A DNA stretch of 13,631 nucleotides, taken from NCBI GenBank assembly GCA_003521845.1, contig DPHB01000043.1:1-13631 (forward strand), given 5' to 3'. The notes under the pieces are model-generated. The model saw nothing but the letters and a program-made list of their open reading frames with translations, made no database searches and was not told the DNA's origin. Positions 7,978 to 12,115 of this stretch are shown piece by piece (the stretch's first letter is position 1; each line of letters starts with the position of its first letter). Both the position numbers and the translations under genes were made by a program. The DNA comes from Oceanospirillaceae bacterium. Its GTDB lineage: Bacteria; Pseudomonadota; Gammaproteobacteria; Pseudomonadales; Balneatricaceae.

Positions 7978-8967
7978 ATGACAGCGACCGATGATTATGC
8001 AACTGCACAGACCATTACATTAGACGATATTCCCGTAATCGATTTAGCACCTCTAATAGAACAGGGTGATGCTCAAGCGGTGGCGACACCATTGATGCAA
8101 GCGGCTTTGCATACAGGCTTTTTCTACATTAAAAACCATGGAATAGATGCACAGATTATCGCCGATGCTATGGCCGTATCCAAAGTGTTCTTTGAGCTAG
8201 AAGAAAGCATCAAACAAAGTGTGGCGGTGGATCAACAGCAGCGCGGTTGGCTGGCCACCGGTATGGCCAATCTTGAAGGCTCTGCTACCTATGATTTAAA
8301 GGAAATATTCTTTTTTGGGCCAGAAGAATGGGCCCAGCGCCTGCTAGCTAAACGTGAACAATTACCATTAGTGGCTGATAACTTGTGGCCCCAAGATATG
8401 CCAGATTTTAAAGACAAAGCAATGCGTTACTATGATGCTGTGTGCGAGCTTGGTCAGCAGATACTGAAAGCCATTGCCGTGGGCATGGGAGAGCAAGAGG
8501 GCTTCTTCGCTAAGCGCTATACTAGTCCTCTAGGGCGTTGCCAGATGGTGTATTACCCACCGTCAACCCACGAAGATGAAGCTGAGTTGCGCTTTGGAGC
8601 CGCAGCGCATACGGATTTTGGCGTGCTGACCTTATTGCTACAAGACAACAGTGGTGGTTTGCAGGTGCTCAACAAACAGGATACATGGGTAGAAGCGCCG
8701 CCCATCGACAATACCTTTGTCTGCAACATCGGCGACTTGCTGCACCGTTGGAGCAATGATTACCTAGTGTCCAATTTGCATAGGGTAATAAACCGTTCTG
8801 GCCATGAACGTTATTCCATGCCGATTTTCTTCGACCCTGATCCAGATACGATTATTGACCCTAAGGACTTTAAACGTAATCAAGATCAAGCGGCAAAGTA
8901 TGAAGCCATCTCCGTAGCAGATTATATTGATAGCAAAAACCGTAAGGCGTTTGGGCAGTATAAGTAA
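7978..8967 (+). CDS. 2-oxoglutarate/Fe(II)-dependent oxygenase, isopenicillin N synthase-like family
   Basis: This 329-residue non-heme iron oxygenase belongs to the family that includes isopenicillin N synthase, plant dioxygenases and ethylene-forming enzyme. The N-terminal DIOX_N domain is visible as IPVIDLAPL and HTGFFYIKNHGI (about 18-56). The iron triad is His211 and Asp213 (HTDFGVLTLLLQD) and His268 (SNLHRVIN). Arg278-Tyr-Ser280 is the RxS motif that holds the 2-oxoglutarate carboxylate. It is expected to hydroxylate or desaturate a small cytosolic substrate. AGGAG lies just upstream of the ATG. It is the last gene of the operon and is followed by a hairpin terminator. The family rarely predicts substrate; despite the name there is no reason to infer penicillin synthesis. 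Confidence 0.9.
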   Translation: MTATDDYATAQTITLDDIPVIDLAPLIEQGDAQAVATPLMQAALHTGFFYIKNHGIDAQIIADAMAVSKVFFELEESIKQSVAVDQQQRGWLATGMANLEGSATYDLKEIFFFGPEEWAQRLLAKREQLPLVADNLWPQDMPDFKDKAMRYYDAVCELGQQILKAIAVGMGEQEGFFAKRYTSPLGRCQMVYYPPSTHEDEAELRFGAAAHTDFGVLTLLLQDNSGGLQVLNKQDTWVEAPPIDNTFVCNIGDLLHRWSNDYLVSNLHRVINRSGHERYSMPIFFDPDPDTIIDPKDFKRNQDQAAKYEAISVADYIDSKNRKAFGQYK

Positions 8968-8977
8968 AGATTCTTGC

Positions 8978-9013
8978 AGCCAACAAGTAGCATGATAAAT
9001 GTTGGCTTTGTTA
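8978..9013 (+). terminator. Hairpin terminator after the oxygenase operon
   Basis: AGCCAACA (8978-8985) pairs perfectly with TGTTGGCT (9000-9007) across a 14-base loop, and TTGTT follows. This is a plausible intrinsic terminator 11 bases after the oxygenase stop codon. It could also act on transcription arriving from the opposite strand through the PhyH pseudogene, although the T-rich side favours the plus strand. Confidence 0.65.
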
Positions 9014-9042
9014 CCACTTTATATCAGCCAGTCGCAAGGCTC

Positions 9043-9764
9043 TTAGTGATGGCCAAGGAGAAACGGAAATTGTGCCGCCACCAGTGGGACACCATGCTGT
9101 AAGTTGACCTCAGTAAAAGGTGGTGAACTAACCAAGTTTGGCTGGCGCACAAAGCTTGCGCCGCTACCTAACAAACGTAAAGAAAAAGCGCGCCGTTGAG
9201 TATGGCTACTGGTGTTGGCCGGGGCACCATGTATTGTGCGGTAATCAAAGGCCATAGCATCACCTGGCTCAAGGTCCCAACCGAGTATATCGTAATCTTG
9301 CCGATTGGCATCAATGTCCGGGGTTACCTCCAAACCACCATTCTCGTTCAGCGACTATCTATTAAAGAGTTGTGGGCGGTACCTTTTGTTCCATCTACGC
9401 AGTAGTAAGGCATGTCATGATGCCAGGGAGTAGCAATACCTGTGGATGCTTCCTTGACCAGCACATGTTCGTGAAATAATTGCACCTGGCTAGTTTGCAT
9501 TAATTGTGCGGCAATGTCGGCGGCGGGCTAATTAAATATAAAGTCACGGTACTCAGGTATTCTCTGCCAGCTACAATAATCGACAAAAAACTGTCCGCCG
9601 CCGTCCGCATCCTGATATCGCCTGGCTGTCGGATTAGGGTCGTGAATATTGGCAGCAATACCTCGGCGCAGCACTTCCACCCAACGGGAGAAAAACCCCC
9701 TTAGCAGGGTAGCGCCTTGATCTTGAAATTGGGTCACGGTCTCTTGTGCTAGGTTTTGAGTCAT
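9043..9764 (-). pseudogene. Phytanoyl-CoA dioxygenase (PhyH)-family pseudogene
   Basis: This is a broken non-heme Fe(II)/2-oxoglutarate oxygenase of the PhyH family. From the ATG at 9764 the frame reads MTQNLAQETVTQFQDQGATL and continues to a TAG at 9530-9528 (after DFIFN). The same frame then continues with recognisable sequence, including the iron motif PWHHDMPYYCVDG. Near 9346-9375 a small deletion shifts the frame; the protein resumes as NENGGLEVTPD and runs through TIHGAPAN (distal His) and RRAFSLR (2-oxoglutarate Arg) to the stop at 9043. A segment matching the usual QNCSLWxxLD core is shortened. The catalytic residues survive across the pieces, so the damage looks recent. It is divergent from a LysR pseudogene that probably regulated it. 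Expressed fragments are unlikely to be active. Confidence 0.85.
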
Positions 9765-9837
9765 CGCATACTCCGCGTTAATTAGGTAGATAGGTGACTA
9801 CTTTATGAATGCTATAGTATAAGTTTAAATAATATTA
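9765..9837. promoter_or_regulatory. Divergent intergenic region between two pseudogenes
   Basis: These 73 AT-rich bases lie between the PhyH pseudogene and the LysR pseudogene. They contain TTAT (9803-9806) and ATAA (9819-9822) flanking a central CTATAG, a loose dyad of the kind LysR proteins bind. TATAGT/TATAAG near 9813-9822 could be a -10 for the plus strand. No ribosome site is clear before the LysR ATG at 9838. All of this is weak and was judged by eye. Confidence 0.3.
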
Positions 9838-10737
9838 ATGAATGAACAATATAAAAAAATCAGATCACTAACGCTGAAACAACTAGCCTATGCCCTTGCT
9901 GCCGCAGATGCCGGTAACGTCACTGCGGCATCGCGCCAGTTGCATGTGTCTCAGCCAGCTGTGTCTGCGGCCATCGCGGCGCTTGAACAGCACTATGGGC
10001 TTAAGTTGTTTACTCGCCTGCCAGCTCAAGGAGTGGTGTTAACGTCCTTTGGTATCGAAGTCATTTCAGAGGCGCGGCTATTATTAGATCAGGCGCAAAC
10101 GGTAGCTCAGCTGTCTACTCCAGGTGCAAAAATAGCGGGGCAGCTGGTACTAAGTTGCTACGAAGCAATAGCCCCTTTCGTGTTGCCTCGTTTGCTACAC
10201 ACCTTGGCTACCCAAGGTGTCGGTCAATTTTATTGAGACAAGCTTGGAAGGGGTGGCGCTGAGCCTTAAGCAGGGCACAGCTGACTTGGCCATGGGGCAC
10301 AAGACAATGTGTATAAACAAAACCTATATACTTTACAACCACGTGTTATCTGTTCCACCGAGCACGCCCTTGCAGAACTTGACGTATTGCCACTGGCGCA
10401 ATTGCATGGGCAAAAAATGATCTTATTAGATCAACCAATGAGCGCCCAATATGTGCTGGGTTTGTTAAGTACCCACGGTGCCGAGCCAGACATCGTAACG
10501 CAAGTAAAAAACATTGAGTTGCAAAGGTCCCTGGTTTCCAACAACTTTGGTTTGGCGCTGGTGCACACCTTAGCCAAGGCCACCCAGTCTTATGATGGCA
10601 GGCCCATAAAAACCATTGCTATTGCCGACCAAATTGTTGCACAAAAGGTGCAGGTAGCCTGCCTACAGCAAAGTCGCCAACGGCCTATCTTAGATGTGGT
10701 GTTAACAGAAATTCAAGATTTATTTAGTAGTAGCTAA
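9838..10737 (+). pseudogene. LysR-family regulator pseudogene (two opposing frameshifts)
   Basis: This is a LysR-type regulator with a complete N-terminal helix-turn-helix (LTLKQLAYALAAADAGNVTA, then LHVSQPAVSAAIAALEQHYG). The frame fails near 10215-10225: it runs into TGA at 10234. The expected sequence continues in the +1 frame as SVNFIETSLEGVALSLKQGT and DLAMG. Near 10290-10308 it returns to the original frame as DNVYKQNLYTLQPRVICSTE and continues to a normal C-terminus at 10737. A full-length family member of about 300 residues is therefore present but interrupted by two compensating indels with a stop between them. The first 132 residues could still be made and contain the DNA-binding domain. 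It is divergent from the broken PhyH gene, and both seem to have lost function together. A sequencing error is possible but would have to occur twice. Confidence 0.85.
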
Positions 10738-10766
10738 GGGTGCTTTTAAAGTAGTTGGAGGGTTTG

Positions 10767-10856
10767 CTAGTCATGAATTCGGCTGCCAAAAGCATAAATA
10801 GCAAGTGCTTCAGGTAGTTGCGCTTGTATGCTTTTGATGATAGCCGATTTGTTTAT
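10767..10856 (-). pseudogene. Remnant of a second MNT-domain antitoxin gene (N-terminal 29 codons)
   Basis: On the minus strand, just past the distal tRNA fragment, codons 10856-10770 read INKSAIIKSIQAQLPEALAI and then YAFGSRIHD before TAG (10769-10767). This aligns without gaps to the start of the intact MntA next door (MNKDGIIQYLQQQLPGLMAV, then YAFGSRI), with 16 of 27 residues identical. The start codon is ATA where MntA has ATG. Homology ends after the GSRI of the nucleotidyltransferase signature, so most of the gene is gone. The divergence means this is a paralogue from another cassette, not a fresh duplicate. The bases before it resemble the mntA promoter region. It lies between the LysR pseudogene and the tRNA-fragment repeat. 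Confidence 0.75.
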
Positions 10857-10867
10857 GGCGTCTCATA

Positions 10868-10925
10868 AAAAATGGTGGGCCTGCTCAGATTTGAACTGAG
10901 GACCAACGGATTATGAGTCCGCTGC
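10868..10925 (-). repeat. Distal direct repeat: tRNA 3' fragment (att-like)
   Basis: These 58 bases are identical to 11895-11952. Read on the minus strand they contain the anticodon arm, variable loop, T arm, acceptor 3' strand and CCA of the tRNA (53 nt), followed by TTTTT. The D arm and the 5' acceptor strand are missing, so this is not a functional tRNA. The last five codon positions of hepT, including its stop, lie in 10911-10925. Perfect identity to the real tRNA suggests that the copy is recent, because an unused tRNA piece should drift. Confidence 0.92.
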
Positions 10926-11333
10926 AGTTAGCTGAACAAGCACCTTGCTATACTGCAAAAAATCATCAAGATGCTTGGTAATAATGCTTACGGTTATAGG
11001 TAGCTGTAGAGTCTGGTAGTCGTGCACGGCAATGTTGCGAAAGCCAACCATATTTTTCATTGTGGTAGCTAAATCACTGTCTATATAGTTTGCTGCGGCT
11101 AGCAAAGTAAACACATCCTTAGAGCTTTGTGGGACGCCTAGCAGGTGTTGGCGGATGAGATGATGCCCCATGTCTAAACTGGCTTCGCAGGCCCTTTGGA
11201 TGTTGAGAATGGCGGCGTCTTGGCGCGTAAAGTCGTCAGCAAAGCTTGCCGCTCCCTTATTGTATTCTTGCCTTGCTCTGGCTACGCATTTTTCAATGGT
11301 GGCGGCTTTATTGATGATGACATCATTAGCCAT
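10911..11333 (-). CDS. hepT: HEPN-domain toxin RNase, HepT family (DUF86)
   Basis: This is the HEPN toxin of a type VII-like MntA/HepT toxin-antitoxin system. It is 140 residues long from the ATG at 11333. The catalytic RX4HXY motif is intact: Arg99, His104, Tyr106 (GFRNIAVHDY). LNIQRACEASLDMGHHLI and LGVPQSSKDVF are typical DUF86 sequence. In characterised systems the HEPN RNase is silenced when MntA adds AMP units to the tyrosine of this motif; Tyr106 is the counterpart. I chose ATG 11333 because GAGGA lies about 8 bases upstream and homologues start near here. An ATG at 11384 would add 17 residues inside mntA. The start overlaps the mntA stop by 8 bases, so translation is coupled. The final residues AADS and the stop codon come from the tRNA-fragment repeat. 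Confidence 0.9.
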   Translation of the reverse strand: MANDVIINKAATIEKCVARARQEYNKGAASFADDFTRQDAAILNIQRACEASLDMGHHLIRQHLLGVPQSSKDVFTLLAAANYIDSDLATTMKNMVGFRNIAVHDYQTLQLPITVSIITKHLDDFLQYSKVLVQLTAADS

Positions 11334-11718
11334 ATACGGTTCCTCGTTGCTGTATGTCTTTAAGCAGTTGTGCGCGGTCTTCATTGAGGTGGGTGAATTG
11401 GTTGAGTACCGTGGCTTCGTAGGAGGCTACATTGTGATCCAAGGCCCACCAGCAAACACCGGTGCTAAGAATTTGATTCTGCATAACGGTTGAGGCGGCT
11501 CTAAAGTCCAGTAAATCTACATGGCAATGTGCAAGTTCAGTTAGATGATTCGCCATGTGCCAAAGTTCTAGGCTGTCCACCTGTGCAGGGACAAGCACAG
11601 CCATATCTAAATCACTGTTTGTTGTTGAGGTGCCTGATATTCGGCTGCCAAAGGCGTACACAGCCATTAGGCCGGGCAGCTGTTGTTGCAGATATTGAAT
11701 GATGCCATCTTTGTTCAT
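11326..11718 (-). CDS. mntA: MNT-domain nucleotidyltransferase antitoxin, MntA family
   Basis: This is a minimal nucleotidyltransferase of 130 residues, the antitoxin partner of HepT. The GSX10DXD signature is complete: Gly24-Ser25 then Asp36 and Asp38, with a third acidic residue at Asp68 (CHVDLLDF). In studied MNT-HEPN pairs this enzyme transfers AMP from ATP to a tyrosine of the HEPN toxin. Two starts are possible. ATG 11727 overlaps a TATAAT box, so a transcript from that promoter would exclude it. ATG 11718 lies about where transcription would begin and matches the start of the second MNT remnant at 10856. I therefore prefer 11718. It precedes hepT with an 8-base overlap. There is no clear ribosome site, which would fit a leaderless message. 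Confidence 0.88.
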   Translation of the reverse strand: MNKDGIIQYLQQQLPGLMAVYAFGSRISGTSTTNSDLDMAVLVPAQVDSLELWHMANHLTELAHCHVDLLDFRAASTVMQNQILSTGVCWWALDHNVASYEATVLNQFTHLNEDRAQLLKDIQQRGTVYG

Positions 11719-11725
11719 AGGATTC

Positions 11726-11754
11726 ATTATAGGAGCTGTGTAGCTGAATGAGAA
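11726..11754 (-). promoter_or_regulatory. Candidate mntA-hepT promoter
   Basis: On the minus strand, TTCTCA (11754-11749) and a perfect TATAAT (11731-11726) are separated by 17 bases. Transcription would start around 11719-11718, at or next to the preferred mntA ATG, which predicts a leaderless mRNA. The TATAAT overlaps the alternative ATG at 11727. The -35 matches consensus at 4 of 6 positions. Confidence 0.5.
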
Positions 11755-11774
11755 GTAAATAACTCGATTTGAGA

Positions 11775-11812
11775 AAATGCTGGGCCTACTCGGAAGCTGG
11801 AACTCTAACAGT
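11775..11812 (-). repeat. Degenerate third copy of the tRNA 3' end
   Basis: Bases 11775-11795 match the repeat core at 18 of 21 positions (AAAATGCTGGGCCTACTCGG against AAAATGGTGGGCCTGCTCAG in the first twenty). Weaker gapped similarity continues through GGAACT and AAC to about 11812. On the minus strand this corresponds to the T-arm side, the acceptor strand and an altered CCA. It lies between the intact tRNA and mntA. It is probably the scar of an older insertion at the same site. Confidence 0.5.
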
Positions 11813-11839
11813 AAAAAGGTGCGTTAAGAGAGTGAAACG

Positions 11840-11867
11840 AAAAAAGCCCCAGTTTTCACTGAGGCTT
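11840..11867 (-). terminator. Intrinsic terminator downstream of the tRNA gene
   Basis: On the minus strand AAGCCTCAG (11867-11859) pairs with CTGGGGCTT (11852-11844), with one mismatch and a 6-base loop, and is followed at once by four Ts. The position, about 33 bases after the tRNA CCA, fits termination of the tRNA transcript. It would also insulate the mntA-hepT module from tRNA transcription. Confidence 0.75.
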
Positions 11868-11875
11868 AAGTCGCA

Positions 11876-11891
11876 AGTGTTTGAAAACACT
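11876..11891. other. Small hairpin between the tRNA 3' end and its terminator
   Basis: AGTGTTT (11876-11882) and AAACACT (11885-11891) form a perfect 7-bp inverted repeat with a 2-base centre. It begins 8 bases after the tRNA CCA in the minus-strand transcript. It could help define the pre-tRNA trailer for RNase processing, or be a recombination arm next to the repeat. Neither role can be decided here. Confidence 0.45.
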
Positions 11892-11894
11892 GAT

Positions 11895-11952
11895 AAAAAT
11901 GGTGGGCCTGCTCAGATTTGAACTGAGGACCAACGGATTATGAGTCCGCTGC
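11895..11952 (-). repeat. Proximal direct repeat: 3' part of the intact tRNA gene (att-like)
   Basis: These 58 bases are identical to 10868-10925. The block covers 53 nt of the tRNA from just before the anticodon stem to the CCA, plus five A bases (T on the transcribed strand) beyond it. Identity ends in the tRNA between the D arm and the anticodon arm. This is a typical place for the edge of an integrase-type core. Confidence 0.92.
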
Positions 11953-11975
11953 GCTAACCGCTGCGCCACAGGCCC
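11900..11975 (-). tRNA. tRNA with CAU anticodon, probably tRNA-Ile2 (lysidine type)
   Basis: A complete 76-nt tRNA with encoded CCA folds on the minus strand. The acceptor stem is GGGCCTG with CAGGCCC, the D stem GCGC with GCGC, and the anticodon stem GCGGA with TCCGT around CTCATAA. The T stem CTCAG pairs with CTGAG around TTCAAAT. The CAU anticodon allows elongator Met, initiator Met or Ile2. The first acceptor pair G-C rules against initiator, and a GC-rich acceptor starting GGGCC resembles Ile2 tRNAs rather than the GGCTACG of gammaproteobacterial elongator Met. Ile2 would need TilS to make lysidine and read AUA. Its position beside rpoD resembles that of ileX in E. coli. Confidence 0.9.
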
Positions 11976-11989
11976 GTATTGGGATGTGA

Positions 11990-12018
11990 ATCATACCCTT
12001 GCTATGCAGCTTGGGCAA
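11990..12018 (-). promoter_or_regulatory. Sigma-70 promoter of the tRNA gene
   Basis: On the minus strand TTGCCC (12018-12013) and TATGAT (11995-11990) are separated by exactly 17 bases. Transcription would start near 11983, about 8 bases before the mature tRNA 5' end. This is a short, typical leader for RNase P removal. Confidence 0.65.
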
Positions 12019-12027
12019 GATTCTAAA

Positions 12028-12061
12028 TGCCTAAAACGCTGTTTTAATTGCAATTTAGGCA
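12028..12061. other. Inverted repeat between rpoD and the tRNA promoter
   Basis: TGCCTAAA (12028-12035) pairs with TTTAGGCA (12054-12061) around an 18-base loop. It follows the longer palindrome beyond rpoD and could be a second, weaker terminator stem for rpoD. No T-run follows on the minus strand: the bases after 12028 read TTTAGAATC. Confidence 0.4.
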
Positions 12062-12076
12062 GATATTTTGAGTTTT

Positions 12077-12115
12077 AGTTATTAGGGTCAGGCCTCAGGC
12101 CTGACCCTAATAACT
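12077..12115. repeat. Perfect 39-bp palindrome touching the rpoD stop codon
   Basis: GTTATTAGGGTCAGGCCT (12078-12095) and its exact reverse complement (12097-12114) surround a single C, and A12077/T12115 extends each arm to 19. The next base, 12116, is the last base of the rpoD stop codon on the minus strand. It would form a very stable hairpin in rpoD mRNA. No strong T-run follows on either strand (AAAACTC on the minus strand, TTTAC on the plus), so it is not a textbook terminator. It may be a mobile REP-like palindrome, an mRNA-stabilising hairpin, or a terminator that depends mainly on stem strength. Confidence 0.85.

Larger units (their letters stand above)
10868..11952. mobile_element. 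tRNA-flanked mini-island carrying a MntA-HepT module
   Basis: Two perfect 58-bp direct repeats, 10868-10925 and 11895-11952, bound about 970 bases that hold only mntA, hepT and short regulatory sequence. The right repeat is the 3' part of an intact tRNA gene plus five flanking A bases. The left repeat is the same sequence without the tRNA 5' half. This is the usual footprint of site-specific integration into a tRNA 3' end, with the tRNA restored at one side. There is no integrase, so if the unit moves it does so with a recombinase supplied from elsewhere. One copy plus the spacer gives a unit of 1027 bp. Unequal recombination of a tandem array is an alternative origin. Boundaries are exact as seen; the mechanism is inference. 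Confidence 0.75.

Noticed and set aside
9043..9333. A separate 96-residue protein gene
   Set aside because: It is the C-terminal part of the same broken PhyH gene, with ENGG in frame upstream of the nominal start.
9528..9764. A separate 78-residue protein gene
   Set aside because: It is the N-terminal part of the PhyH-family gene; recognisable sequence continues in the same frame after the TAG.
10217..10737. Two small independent genes after the LysR N-terminus
   Set aside because: Both are consecutive pieces of one LysR effector domain in alternating frames.
10866..10945. A second complete tRNA gene at the distal repeat
   Set aside because: Sequence identity stops before the D arm. The bases that follow on the minus-strand 5' side cannot form the GGGCCTG acceptor strand, so only a 3' fragment is present.
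11170..11493. Plus-strand open frame across hepT and mntA
   Set aside because: It is antisense to two well-supported coupled genes and shows no recognisable domain.
10738..11899. An integrase or transposase for the mini-island
   Set aside because: No open frame in or beside the repeats shows a tyrosine or serine recombinase motif; only MNT and HEPN genes and a MNT remnant were found.
11900..11975. Calling the tRNA initiator Met
   Set aside because: The first acceptor pair is a normal G-C and the gene lacks the initiator hallmark of an unpaired position 1-72. Elongator Met remains a minor alternative to Ile2.
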